Shown: piece after piece, positions 43,701 to 54,452 of the stretch | How positions within the stretch are numbered: position 1 is the stretch's first letter | Layout: every line of letters begins with the position of its first letter | Assembly: GCF_014633365.1 (NCBI RefSeq) | Contig: NW_026267104.1 | Span: forward strand, 4,402,001 to 4,466,000 | DNA length: 64,000 nucleotides | Source: Diospyros lotus | Taxonomy: Eukaryota; Streptophyta; Magnoliopsida; Ericales; Ebenaceae | Direction: 5' to 3' | The notes under the pieces: model-generated | Databases searched by the model: none | What the model saw: only the letters and a program-made list of their open reading frames with translations | Told to the model about the DNA's origin: nothing | Translations under genes and position numbers: made by a program

Positions 43701-45265
43701 GGTGGCCTAAGTTGAAAGAGGAGGTGATGAAGTTTCTCCTCGCATATGATGTGTGCAAGAGATGTAAGTTGAAAGAATTTTGAACGAGAATCTGAATTTC
43801 CCTCTCAATCTACTTCTCCATTTCTCTCCCTATTCTTCTAATTCTTTCCCTCCCTTTTTCAAGATCCTTCTTGTTCTTGCTGTGATCTCTTCCATTCGGA
43901 AGAGATCAGTTCTTAAAACATTGCCAGGTCCTTGCGGATCTGACAAGGTATTAGTTAAGCATTGAATTATATTTATTTACAGTATTTTGTTAAATCTGAC
44001 GAATTACATGTATCTTGCTTCTCTTCTTCTTTCTTTTTACTTTTGTTAAAATTTTTCTGGCATTTAAGCCTCAGGCTACATACTTGAGTAAATCTCACTG
44101 TGCATCACATTTTGTAGCCTAGACTGACATGTTTTTACACCTTTTTGAGGTGGATTGGAGGACTTTTTGTTATGTTTGTCGAATATTGGGCCGATGTAAT
44201 AGGCTGTAGGCCTTGTGTAAATAAAAGCCCACGGATAAGCATAGCTGGAGGAATGTTCCAGCATGCTACCAGACAAGTTGTAAAGCAAGTGGGTGGGATA
44301 ATCGTTTTTAGCCCCCACTTAGGCCATAGATCAGTATAAAAGAAACTGATTTATGCCTACCCCACATGTTGAATGAATTTTGGAAATTAGTTTCCCCCTC
44401 AATTCTCGTTACCTCTCTCTCTCTAATCTCTCAATTTCCCCCTACGTTCTCTTGTGACAGCCATTCTCAAGTGATTGAGAATTCACTTTGTCAGATCAGG
44501 AATCTGACACTTTTTTCTTTTCTCCAGGGCGGGGGAAGTTGGTCTCTTTGAGAACTTGACTTTTTGTTTTTTTAATATATCACATTATAACAAAGGTTTG
44601 AAATTGATGTCAGGCTGATCTTTTTTCTGATAGTTGGACTAATTTTTAAGAAAGATCCATGGTGATTTCTGTTTTTGGATTGCTTGTGCTTCTCAAGGGA
44701 TATATACATATCAAAGCCTACTATAGGGAGCACTTCTTTAAGTTACTGCAGAGAACAGAAAATTGGTAATGTTAGCATTGTGCAAAATTTTGCCACTGCA
44801 GTCTGGGGATGCTATCACCACCTTTCCCATTCAATTTTGCCACAAATATTTTCCCCTCAAAGATGGTAATACATCAGTGCTATGTTCACCTGACCCAATC
44901 ACTGCACCACTAGAAGCAAGACCTCTGACAGCGGCCCTTCAACCTCTTATCATAAATTGACCTTGTTGGTGCCACCAGAAGCACGTTGAAGTGCCTCGTT
45001 GCCGGTGCTGTGCCAATTCCTCGCTTAGCTCGTCTGTCTCCTCATGTATTCATCTATTTCTGATAGCTTACTCGGAACCTGAATGCAGATACTGGATTCA
45101 ACAGAGAAGGCAGTGGAGAATAGCTTGGCGAGCACCGGCCACGCAAATACACGTGCCATGGAAATATACTCAAGGAGCTTCAAGACCACGTGCTTTACGT
45201 GGCTGGTGATACTTCTAATGACGTGTGTATTCATCATGGTGGTGCTTCTCATCCGCGTCACCTAG
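34775..45265 (+). CDS. USE1: USE1-type SNARE (vesicle transport protein), seven exons
   Basis: Tail-anchored SNARE of the ER involved in retrograde Golgi-to-ER fusion (family knowledge). Exons: 34775-34858, 35220-35287, 36701-36773, 38285-38400, 38519-38623, 38805-38904, 45089-45265. All introns have GT and AG borders and the codon phases join, giving 240 residues. The start [18 protein letters not shown] and the [16 protein letters not shown] segment match plant USE1. The SNARE-type helix runs from [17 protein letters not shown] through [17 protein letters not shown] (exons 6-7). A single C-terminal membrane span follows ([20 protein letters not shown]). Intron 6 is 6184 bp because of retrotransposon insertions (39184-43945, 44168-44509), all in intron sequence, so the reading frame is untouched. 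Intron 3 carries a 27-base poly-C tract. Any effect on splicing is inference. Confidence 0.93.
36363..36415. repeat. Possible SINE 3' tail in USE1 intron 2
   Basis: CCCACCTAATGGGATTACAG followed by GTGGTTGTTGTTGG resembles the tail of plant tRNA-derived SINEs. No A and B boxes were found upstream, so this may be a truncated copy or a coincidence. Confidence 0.25.
38073..38099. repeat. Poly-C tract (27 bases) in USE1 intron 3
   Basis: An uninterrupted run of C about 185 bases before the exon 4 acceptor. Its complement is a 27-base G run able to form G-quadruplexes. The exact length is uncertain, because homopolymers of this size are often mis-sequenced. Confidence 0.85.
39184..39545 (+). repeat. 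5' LTR of the gypsy element (362 bp)
   Basis: Starts TGTCATGTACC and ends TCTAACA, three bases before the PBS. Its last 172 bases match 43774-43945. The target duplication AGGTA precedes it. Confidence 0.9.
39784..40726 (+). pseudogene. gag of the gypsy element
   Basis: Frames 39784-40194 and 40264-40716, separated by stops. They contain the retrotransposon gag region ([58 protein letters not shown]) and end in a zinc knuckle ([12 protein letters not shown]) in which a stop replaces the residue before the last Cys. Confidence 0.85.
40786..40834. repeat. CA and GAA microsatellite in gag-pol linker
   Basis: A short ACACAC run followed by about 14 AAG/GAA triplets. Expansion here probably broke the frame. 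Confidence 0.85.
40927..41519 (+). mobile_element. Solo LTR (593 bp) nested in the gypsy element
   Basis: Starts TGTTGTAATCAC and ends ATTCTAGCA, bordered by the perfect 5-base duplication ATGAT (40922-40926 and 41520-41524). Removing it and one ATGAT rejoins the protease frame of the host element (KLMI to LIDSG). It contains a TATA box (TATAAATAG at about 41123) and downstream leader-like sequence, so the plus strand is the likely sense. Superfamily not determined. Confidence 0.9.
41525..41765 (+). pseudogene. Aspartic protease region of the gypsy element
   Basis: Begins [19 protein letters not shown] with the D-S-G active-site motif, directly after the solo LTR, and continues with [10 protein letters not shown] before frameshifting into the linker ([14 protein letters not shown]). 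Confidence 0.75.
42180..43270 (+). pseudogene. Reverse transcriptase and RNase H of the gypsy element
   Basis: RT motifs are scattered over frames: [23 protein letters not shown] and FFDDIL (the YxDD active site). Then [13 protein letters not shown] (42875 onwards), followed by RNase H ([35 protein letters not shown]). Several stops and at least three frameshifts make it non-functional. Confidence 0.85.
43271..43783 (+). pseudogene. RNase H end and integrase zinc domain of the gypsy element
   Basis: [20 protein letters not shown] is the RNase H to integrase linker. [20 protein letters not shown] ... DVCKRCK is the HHCC zinc domain of integrase. The frame then runs straight into LTR sequence; the DDE core is missing. 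Confidence 0.85.
43774..43945 (+). repeat. Truncated 3' LTR of the gypsy element (172 bp)
   Basis: Matches 39374-39545 with about ten differences and ends TCTGACA before the duplicate AGGTA. The left part of the LTR is missing; the junction with integrase shares AGAATTTT. Confidence 0.88.
44168..44509 (+). mobile_element. Solo LTR (342 bp) in USE1 intron 6
   Basis: Starts TGTTATGTTTGTC and ends ATCTGACA, bordered by the 5-base duplication CTTTT (44163-44167 and 44510-44514). The TATA-like TATAAAAG at about 44335 and a CT-rich stretch downstream give plus-strand sense. It is similar in size and 3' architecture (CTCTC, TTCCCCC, TCAGATC..GATCTGACA) to the nearby gypsy LTR, but is a different family member. 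Confidence 0.85.
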
Positions 45266-46385
45266 TTCATGACTTGGGGTGAAAAAGAATCTAGAGGAGC
45301 TCAGTCTTCTTGAATGTTGTGTAAATTAGCCATAATCGAGTCTCAAAAAGTCTTCTCCCGCAATTGGCACGCGCATATGCATATGTGATTTTGATTGTTA
45401 AGCCGAGCAACAAACAGATTTCTTCTACGTTTTGCAAGTCATTGTGCATGTATAAAACTTGGAAAAAGGGTATCTTTAAGAGTTCTGTATATATATATAT
45501 ATCATTTTGTTATATATGCATGAAGTTTTGCGGTGGATGGGTTTTGGGCAATTTTGTTGGTGGTGGTGCCTGCGGCTTGGGCTTGGGTTGGTGAAGTTGG
45601 AAATAGTAATTTGGCAAATGTTAAAATACTAGGGCTTAGTAGTAATTCAATTACATGCTCATTTTCTCCATTTTGTGGGTTTATGTATCATTTTCTTGAT
45701 TCTGCTTAACTTTTTTTAAAAGAAATAAATCATTAAAGTGACTTGTATTATTTACCAAACCCTTTTTAGTAATAATAATTTCTCTTTATTTATCCAAAAC
45801 ATTATTTCTTTTCAAGAATTTTGTAGATTGGCACTCCGACAGATTCTGAAACATTTTAAGCCAATAACGAACGAATAATAGACGGATAATTTATATATAG
45901 TCGAATAAATAACATTAATGTCGCTTTATAGTGGATGTATTAATTTTCCCTTTCTTCATTTCTACATCCAATTAGAACAAACTAACCTTTTTTTTTTTCT
46001 TTAAAAAAAAGCACTTCACGAGACCTACTACACTTAGCGTGGAAGAAAAATGATGATTTAAAAAAAAATTCTTTCTGATAATTATAAGTAACTAAATTGA
46101 TCTTTAAAATATTTTACAAACAAAAAAATTATCTGTTTTTATCAAAACGGATGCTTTAAATTAAATAATTTATTAACACAAGTTATAAAAAAAATGTTAT
46201 TATAGTATCCAAGCTAGGAGAGGACAATTAACTCAATTGAAGCATGAATATACTTTAATTATATATCCTAGTTTCTTTTCATTATAAAGAAATGTGTCAT
46301 TTGTTCTCATGTTCATATACTTGAATATGCTAGTTTTGGAGATCTAGAAATGATACAAAAATAAAAATATATGCAAATTTTTCTC

Positions 46386-46416
46386 TTTTTTTTTTTTTGG
46401 GGGGGGGGGGGGGGGG
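46386..46416. repeat. T13-G18 homopolymer pair
   Basis: Thirteen T followed by eighteen G. One of four G/C tracts of 18 or more bases in this window. Confidence 0.85.
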
Positions 46417-46806
46417 TGTGTTTACCAAAATTATTGAGATCAACAATAGTTTAACCAACCGTCCTTGGGCTGCAAATCAAAGAATTTGGCAAAAAAAAAG
46501 AAAAAGAAAAATCATAAGCAAGTTTAATCCCACACTACAAGGCAATAGAAAAACTAAACAAATTTATAAAATACAAAAAAAAAAAAAGAAAAAGAAAAAT
46601 TGAACAATAAAGAATATTCAGCAACACACAAACACATGTATGTAAACAAATATATAGTTTGATATAAATCGAACAAAGGATAATACAAACTACACAAAAC
46701 AAGCTAATGCAACAAAAAAGTGCACATAATCGAGAACTATAAATATATGGAGTTAGTAAGAAACTTAAAATAAACTCATTACTAGAAAAAGAGTCAATTT
46801 AAAGGA

Positions 46807-46844
46807 CGGGGAGTGGGGGTGGGGGGGGGGGGGGGGGGGGGGGG
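46807..46844. repeat. G-rich tract ending in 24 consecutive G
   Basis: GGGGAGTGGGGGT followed by 24 G. Potential G-quadruplex former. Confidence 0.85.
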
Positions 46845-48205
46845 TTATTTTGAATAACTTTTAAGAATGTGAGGAAAATCACTATAAGTAAAATTAAAAA
46901 TAATTTTGATTATACTTTTTATAGGAAAGTTCTACAAGAATATCATTTCAATATTTTTATACTTTATTTTTCTAATCATAACTAACAATGAAACAATCTT
47001 TTTTCTCTTCTCTCTCAAGACAACCGGTAACTTTACCTGAATAAGTACTTGACTATATATGCTTATCAATAAAAAAAAACAGAATAAGCAAGCATGAAAG
47101 CATTAAATTAATAGCAGTCAATACATAATATATTGTAGTAAGCCTCGGTCAGATCAATTTCGTGCTCCAAGTTTTAGGGTCATTCAATATGGTTAGAGCT
47201 TAATTAGACCTCTTATGCCATGCATTTCTTTTTTTCCAGAAACAAAAACTGAAGGAAAGATTCAACTTATACCAAAAGAAGGAAGAAGAAGAAGAAGAAG
47301 ATGATCTTTGTTGCTAGGTTTGGTCCATCTGTGATATATAGGTTAACAAAATGCTCTTATAGGGCTGCTGCTATATATAATATGCAAATTAACATGAAAT
47401 AAAGCAATGAAATTACTGGGTATAATCCTCATTTAAGCGCCCAGCTTCAAAGCTAAGCGCTACCAGATCTCCAGGGCTAGCTTCCTACAAATTCTTGAAC
47501 CCAATATAAAGCTACCCTTTATTGGAGAACAAATCAGCAATGTAGTTTCAAGCTAAAATCATTGATTAGCACACACATTTTTCCTTTAAATTTCCGAGTT
47601 GGATTACTCAAAAAGCTAGAAAATATATAGTGTTTATCAGCTGATTTGAAGAAAGCAAAAGGGTCAAGCTTTTGAGATGACTTCCTTGTTAAAACAAAGT
47701 ATTTTTTTTTCATTGTTTCTGATATATCTTGTGCAAACTACTAGGGTTTTTCAGGGCTCCCAGTAAGTATTGCTACCATGGAATCACAAGTCGAATGAGT
47801 AAGATGTTTGTGTATCATATATGCGAAATTCATTTTCAGAGAGAAAAATAATGGCTTTGCAGAGAAAACAAAAGGTAATAAATAGATTGCAGGGAGATAC
47901 ACACATATATAGCAGAAGAAGTACACACTTCGAAACCCTAATAATTGATAAAAATATATAGGGTTGAGATGAAGCAGCATAATAATTAACTACCTCAAAA
48001 ATCTGATCCTGGAAAGCGATGATTCACTGCTAGATGTATCTTCCTTCATCCCAACTGCACAACACTTTTCCTTCATGATCTCCCATTAAATGGCGTTTTT
48101 GCATAAGAAACGTTCCGCACAAAATCATACCACGAAGAACTTGTCTCATCATATGTATAAGAAGATACAATATTCTTGTATATATTATATATAGATAAAA
48201 ATAAT

Positions 48206-48769
48206 TTATGGATTGTGGCCAAGCCGTAGCTCCAAATCCAGTCCATCTTCTTCACTTCCACCTCTCATCTCCTGATCCGTATCTTCTTCAAGCAGAACCG
48301 GAGCAAATCGTAGGCTTAAGCTCAAGCGCCAATCATCTCCAGATGGTCTGAAGATTTGTGGGTTTTGACCACTGAATTCATTGCTTGGTCTTGCAGCCGT
48401 TGCCGCCGGAGCAGGAAAATACGTCCGATATCCAACCTCCGATACCGCAGAATTATTATAATAAGGGGCGAGGTGGTTTGAAACTGGCTGCAAGAAGATA
48501 CCTGGATTGGTACAAAACTGTTCATCATGCTTATTATAATTATGACTTGAATGGATCAAAGGTGCGGCAGGCCGAGTTTTGGCTTTATCTTTGCGATGAA
48601 TATTCATGTGGCCGCCCAAAGCCTGCGCCGTGGTGAATCCCCGCTTGCAATACACGCACTCGTAGGACCGGCCCGTGCCGGCCACCTCGCTGTTGTTCGG
48701 CGCCGGCGTCTGATCATCATGTTCTTCTTCTTCGCTTGTCGACAACTCTTCATGAAGATCAGATGCCAT
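48206..48769 (-). CDS. C2H2 zinc-finger protein, TAC1/SUPERMAN type, with EAR repression motif
   Basis: Probable nuclear transcriptional repressor of the single-finger C1-1i (SUPERMAN/TAC1/RABBIT EARS/LATE) group. The start is ATG 48769-48767, since the in-frame codon two places upstream is TTG; 187 residues, intronless. One zinc finger: C38-X2-C41-X12-H54-X3-H58 with the plant-specific QALGGH (49-54) and [10 protein letters not shown] following, closest to TAC1-like proteins. The N-terminus is acidic (TSEEEEHDD). The C-terminus carries LDLELRL (177-183), the EAR motif that recruits TOPLESS-type corepressors. Upstream of the ATG, the 5' leader contains a 25-base poly-C and a CT repeat (minus strand). 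Which member it represents is uncertain; TAC1 and LATE are the nearest by finger sequence. Confidence 0.92.
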   Translation of the reverse strand: MASDLHEELSTSEEEEHDDQTPAPNNSEVAGTGRSYECVYCKRGFTTAQALGGHMNIHRKDKAKTRPAAPLIHSSHNYNKHDEQFCTNPGIFLQPVSNHLAPYYNNSAVSEVGYRTYFPAPAATAARPSNEFSGQNPQIFRPSGDDWRLSLSLRFAPVLLEEDTDQEMRGGSEEDGLDLELRLGHNP

Positions 48770-48801
48770 GTGCAAAAAATTCAGGGCTTGGACTGAAACC
48801 C

Positions 48802-48848
48802 GGGGGGGGGGGGGGGGGGGGGGGGGAGAGAGAGAGAGAGAGAGAGAG
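48802..48848. repeat. Poly-G (25) plus GA repeat in the 5' leader of the zinc-finger gene
   Basis: Plus strand G25 then (AG)n, so on the transcribed minus strand (CT)n-C25 ends about 32 bases before the ATG. Pyrimidine tracts are common in plant 5' UTRs; a C run this long is not. Confidence 0.85.
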
Positions 48849-48849
48849 C

Positions 48850-51800
48850 AATTTAAGGGGGTAGAAATAGTCAGAGTGAGCTTAGTGGTGGTGTAGGGGA
48901 AGGAGACAACAAAGACAAGATCTTAGGACTTTTCTTGATGGACTTGTATCGTTGGCCGGCTTCTAAAGGATCAATTGTTTAATTATTACAGAATAAGGCA
49001 CTTTATATGTGTGAATTAACTACTATGCTGTTCTTATATGTTAATGATCATCATCTGTCTGCCATTAGCTCTATTGTAGCTTTCATTTTACAATCTGAGG
49101 GATAGTACTGCAGTGGCAAAATTGTCAATTTTGCCACAACGTATATTTGATAAATCCATGATTGTTCATATCTGTATAAACTAATTACATGTAGGAACAT
49201 ATCTGTTTATCTTATATATATAGATATTAATTTGCCGATAAAAATTGACAACCAGTACTGTACTTATTGGTTATGGGTCATCTTGTATACTTTTCATATT
49301 ATGGTTAGTAACTCTTGGTAATATAGTCTACGCGTGTTGATATTGTAGCTTTAATTTGGTAAAATGATAAAAGAAAACTCCCAATGCGTGAATGCATCTT
49401 TAAACAATTCTAGTATTGCTACTTTTGTTATCACGACACTGATCTCTCCTCCTAGGCTTTCAGATCAACTTGGGCCATTAAAATTTGCCAATGAGGTGTG
49501 GTGTCTTCCAAACAAAAAACAATTTCTCATGTATTGAGTTGACCCATGCATCCGATTGGTGAGCTGAGGAGAACAAGTGAACAATGAACCACCCTTCTTT
49601 TTTCTAGCATCCAGTGGATATCAAAACATAAGTCTAGAGGAGTATTTTTATTATTTTTTTTACTTTTATTCTTTTTGTCTGAGTTAATCCAGTGGAGAAT
49701 TTACTATTTTGGGGCACTAAGGAAAGATATAGGAAACTTCGTAGCTACCTAGCTAGATAGAATGACCCAAAAAAAAAAAAAGGAGGAGGGTCTTGCAAGT
49801 TGCAAGTTTTGTAGCTTATGTTTGTCCTTTCTTAAACTAAATGCTGCTTTTTACGTGTTTAATAATGGGCACCCACCGTCCTCGCCAAGATTGTTCCAAC
49901 ATCTTCAATTGGTAGTAATTAAGGAACTTAAAAAATTGTGATCGTATATGACGCTCCAAGAAGATTAGGTTAAGCCGATAATTCCGCTTATGATGAAAGA
50001 AGCCATGAGCTCAGATGCATCAAAATCAGTGTGCATGTGTGAAAGAATAATAAATATCCTCATTTGCAACCCCCCCCCAAAAAAAAAAAAAAAAAAAAAG
50101 AAGAAAAGAAAGAAAGAATAAATATCCAACAAAATAATTAATGAAGCTACACACACATATATTTATATTTCTTAGTAATTCACTAGACTTAATTAATGTG
50201 TTATATCCATAACCCACGGATGAAATCTTTAGGAATTAGTTGGAATTTGTGGTAGGGAGAGGAAACGGAAAATATTTGTTAGATATAATTTTATTTTTGT
50301 TTTTATGAAAAATGCTATATATAATTCTAAATGTGACCCAGTTCCGACTAGTATATATATGTTTGGAGAAAAATTCAAAAGAATTCATTGTGTGTATGTA
50401 TATTTCAGGGTTTTTTTTAAAAAAAAAACAATGAAACTACATGTTTAAAATTAAAAGTACATTTGTTTTCTTTTCCTTTGACAAATTCTAATCCTGAATA
50501 TAGAATTAATCTCTATAACAACTACATGTCTAAAATTGCGTAGTACATTTCAAGCCATTAACATAAAAGCTTTAAATTCCCGTTCCCATCACATGTAACT
50601 AATAAGTAGTAAAATTGCATCAATCCATTGTATTTTAATTTGGAGCTTACTTGTCCTGTTATCGACGGCATTAATCACAAGATATAAAGCTGCAATGCTG
50701 ATATTAATTTAGATCTCTCTCTCTCTCTCTCTCTTGCAGGCCAGGGTTATTATTTATTAGAGCTAACCGCCTATTTACATGGAAAATGGCAGCACTGAGA
50801 CATCACATACTTGATTTGTTTTAGTTCTGATACGTAACACAGGTTAACATCAAGCAATATATTATACCAGCACATTATTAGCCACTTCTGTTTGTTAAAT
50901 ATTGGATTCTACTAATGTAATATATAGGAATCCTATACTTTTTTATGTTGTGCATGAATTAATGTATTCTTGCCATGTATTCAAACATTAATGGTTACTG
51001 TTAAATACAACTTACATGTACACGTATTTAGAGTCTTAATTCAAGAAATTTTACTGTTTTAGGAAAGATTAATTTGTCTCTTCATATATATATATATATA
51101 TGCAGTTCTATCATCAATTATCAGATTGTATCTGTCGGAAGATGTACACGCAAATGCTTTAATTATCTTAAAAGAAATTAATTAAATGGGTTGAAGCTGT
51201 GACTGACTGACTAAATATAGATTAATCATTTTAACAAAGCTACATAGGAACAGCAGAAAGAAGAGGTTAGCTTCATAGTCATGGACAAGTAGAAGTAGAT
51301 TAATTGAATAATATGGTCGCGGACGACAACAATATGCAACTGCTACTAAATTTCACCATCTAATAATTGGGTCCTTCTACTTAATTAATTTTACCATCTA
51401 ATTGGGTCCTCCCTCAACTAGCGCCACAAAATTCTTGATTAATGGGCATAAGTGATAAGAAGTCGTCTCTAGAGTCAAATTAAAAAAAAAAGAAAAAGAA
51501 ATGATTATAAAGATCAACTCAAGACTAGACATAAATACTCGCTTTTTATTTAAAATGAGGTAAGGTGAACACAGAACACCTAAAAAAATTTAAGTAAAAT
51601 TGCCATCTCTTATTTAAAAACCCCTCATTTTGCATATCTGTATGTACAACCCAACTTCTTTCCTAAGGCCTAGAAACCTTAATGGAAGACGAACTCCATT
51701 CGGTTCATATATAGATCAACTTGGAGTAAATTCATTTATTTTGAAATTAATTAGTTAGGATTCTTAGGCGGCAAGCTTATCTTTCAAGCCTCTTAAGGTC

Positions 51801-53647
51801 TCCTAATCTTCCATCCAACACCTTATTTTGCCTTGGGCCATCTTAGAATTTCCTAGACTTGGCCTGCATTCCAACAAAATATCAAAAAGTTTTAGGGTAT
51901 TTTTTCCTCGGCCTGTGAAGCTACCAAAATAGCCTCTCCATGTTAGATCCCTACAGATTTTTGTTAATAATCATGTAGGTCCCAGATCATACTGGGATTA
52001 CATTAATTATGAACTTTATTTTATATTAAATTAGGTTAAGATGTATTCATTTTATTGCGAGACATTAAGAAAACTCATAGATAACTAGTGTAAATTAATT
52101 AGTAGGTTAATAGTCAAAAGTTAAATCAATGTAGACCAAATTAGTGTAAGCTCATGTTTTGAAGCCCATAAACTAGTGATAGAGTAATTTGTGAGCATTA
52201 ATTCTATATATTGATGGGCTAGGTCTTCATTCCCTCTCATATACAAGCAAAATCTTAGTCGTGTCTCTCTTTTTCCATTAGGGAGCACTCAAAGCTTGAA
52301 AGAGGAAGGGAAACCGCTACTGCAAGATCTTATTGTGCAAATCTACTGTAAAGGACATGAATTTTAAATTAAGTTTGTCTATAAACTTTAACTCGTGTCG
52401 TGAACTAATATTTTAAGTAATCATAATATTATAGATTCATGAATGTATGCTGATAGATTTTCTACTTCTCTTGCAGTCTATTTGGGCCTGATCGGGGTTT
52501 TACTGATCTTTCGTAAGTTGGAAACGTTACAGGCACAAACTTCAGCGGGTTTAGGATGTTTCTCAAATTTTCTTAAGATTTTTATTTCCTGACAAGGTTT
52601 GCTGTAAGTGCCCGGCCATTTGGAATGGAACCAAAGGTGTATTAAATAAATTAGAACTGCAAAAGAGTGAGGACAAACAATGGTAACCCTGGCTAGCAGT
52701 AATCCAAGTACAAGAGTCAATTAGAATATTTGTACTAAAAGTGCGTTGAGTAAATGTTTAAGGGCCTAGATAGGTTGATTGTCATTTTATTTTGGAAATT
52801 AACATACTTCAAAATGTTATCAAAATTAATTAACTTCTCAAGATTAACTTGTAGAATTGCTCACCAAATGTTTAAGGTAGAAACAATACTTAGCCCTTTA
52901 AGTAGCTCAATTTTAAAACGTAACCAACAGATAATTCTCGATTTATCATAAGAGTTATCAGGTTGGAGAATTTCAGAGATGATATTTCTAAATATATTGA
53001 CCTTTTTATATAAAATCCTTATAAATAAATTAACTAATTCTAAATAATCAATATCTTTTATTGCTCGTTTAAAATATTAAATTGTGCGTTAAAGATTATA
53101 TGGAAGAACCAACCCCGCTCATTCTGATGTCCAAGCAACCAGATGGAGTGAAAGAGGCCTTAAGCGTGTCTCTAGGCACCATCACATGCAGGCATTATCA
53201 CATATGAAAAAAACACATAAATAATCTCTCAAATGAGGAGACTTCTTGTGTGCAGTGTGCACTGGTCTATCTGCTGTTGGTTGGCTGAGTCACCATGATT
53301 AACTTCCCCTCACATTCCTGTCGGGTCGAGGGTGAGGGGCACCCGGGGTGAGCGATTTCACCTTTTGAAACAAAAAAATACATAAACAATTCTAATTAAT
53401 CCATCATGAAGCAATTAATGCGGCAAAGATCCACGGCAGGGTTATAATGGGAGGAGGTGGAGGTTTTAGTTTGCGCGCTATCACTTGCGTCCTTGCTGAA
53501 CTCGCTCCAGGATCATCACGAAAAAGGTAAATCAGGGATATGTCTGAGTCACCAAGATATTTTTTTTTTTTTGAAACTACGTCCACTAGAAGGAGGTGGA
53601 GATTATTTACATCTATATTTGTTAGTGGGACTAAATGTAAACTATTA
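48850..53647. other. Intergenic stretch without supported genes
   Basis: Contains upstream DNA of the zinc-finger gene, a C9-A20 run near 50070-50099, CT microsatellites (50713-50733), a TA run (51087-51101), and a GC-rich patch (53310-53355). 51940-52490 has leader-like features (CTCTC, TTGCAG followed by TCTATTTGG), but no PBS, terminal TG/CA pair or target duplication could be fixed, so I do not call it an LTR. Confidence 0.5.
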
Positions 53648-53875
53648 GGATGTGTTTGATTGTATTACTTAGAATTTAATTTTAGGTAACGATTGTCTAG
53701 AAAACAAAAACTACCTCACCTTCTTGGAAAATGAATTCCATGAAAAGAACTTTTAAATGTTTGTACCATACATATATTTTACATAGAGAAGTTAAAAGTG
53801 TTTAATTGCTTTCATAGAAAATATATGTAATAATTATATATTTTTTATGATAAATGTATACAATCAAACACACTC
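53648..53875. mobile_element. Uninterrupted MITE, paralogue of the split MITE at 14598
   Basis: A perfect 14-base terminal inverted repeat, TGTGTTTGATTGTA at the left and TACAATCAAACACA at the right; about 228 bp, non-coding. It matches 14598-14802 plus 15650-15667 and preserves TTTTTTATGATAAATG across the point where the other copy holds a Helitron. Confidence 0.85.
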
Positions 53876-54201
53876 GTAATGTAATAAATAATGAAGGATA
53901 ATATAATTATATGTTAGGTTATATGAAAATAAAAATGAAAAATAAATACAATATGAATAAAAATAAAAAAAATGATATTTAAAAAAAATAAAAGAGAAAT
54001 AAGTAAATAAAAAAATATAGAGACATTCATATATATAGATATAATTTTTAATATAAAAAATTATTCATTCAAACATAAATATAAATTTCATCATTTATTC
54101 GAGCAAAAGTCCTATTATCCATAAATCATGACTTAATAATTAAAAATAAATAATAAATAAATAAAATAATCAAACATAATATGATTTGTGAAAGTTCATA
54201 A
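53876..54201. other. AT-rich spacer between MITEs
   Basis: A-rich, with AATAAA-type simple sequence. Nothing else seen. Confidence 0.5.
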
Positions 54202-54449
54202 GGGTGGGTTTGATAACATAGAAATTTCATTATTGGATATGGAAAATATCCCATATCTAAGGAATTGGATTCCATTTTTATTGTTTGACGCACTATATTT
54301 TTCATGGAATTGAATTCCATGGTATAATCATTAAAATATCATTTGGCATTTTTTTCATGGAAAATTCCATCTAGCAAGGGAGGTGGTTTTTGTTTTCTAT
54401 GCAACTTGAAAAATGTTTTCTTTTCTAATTAAATGCTATCAAATACACT
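54202..54449. mobile_element. hAT-like MITE, first of a tandem pair
   Basis: Left terminus GGGTGGGTTTGATAACAT and right terminus ATGCTATCAAATACACT form an imperfect inverted repeat. The interior has GAATTGGATTCCAT and GAATTGAATTCCATGG blocks and ATGGAAAATTCCATCTA. The next copy starts within a few bases. Confidence 0.75.
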
Positions 54450-54452
54450 ATA

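Larger units (their letters stand above)
39184..43945 (+). mobile_element. Ty3/gypsy LTR retrotransposon in USE1 intron 6, decayed and 3'-deleted
   Basis: A 4762-bp element in the gene's own orientation, bordered by the 5-base target duplication AGGTA (39179-39183 and 43946-43950). The order is 5' LTR, PBS TGGTATCAGAGC (39549-39560), gag, protease, reverse transcriptase, RNase H, integrase zinc domain, truncated 3' LTR. The domain order (RT-RNaseH before integrase) defines Ty3/gypsy, and the gag CFRCGDKY zinc-knuckle style suggests a chromovirus-like lineage. Many stops and frameshifts are present. A deletion joins the integrase zinc region directly to the middle of the 3' LTR near 43774, removing the integrase core and the polypurine tract. 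A solo LTR sits inside (40927-41519). Confidence 0.9.
45266..48205. other. Intergenic stretch between USE1 and the zinc-finger gene
   Basis: No supported gene. Immediately after 45265 is the USE1 3' UTR. The stretch holds two long G tracts (separate entries), several A-rich runs (46490-46510, 46575-46600) and a GAA repeat at about 47282-47300. The last ~200 bases are the 3' UTR of the minus-strand zinc-finger gene. Confidence 0.55.

Noticed and set aside
51940..52490. Further LTR
   Set aside because: Some leader-like features, but no TG/CA ends with target duplication, PBS or partner could be fixed.
53310..53355. tRNA-like GC-rich sequence
   Set aside because: No cloverleaf or A/B box could be assembled by eye.
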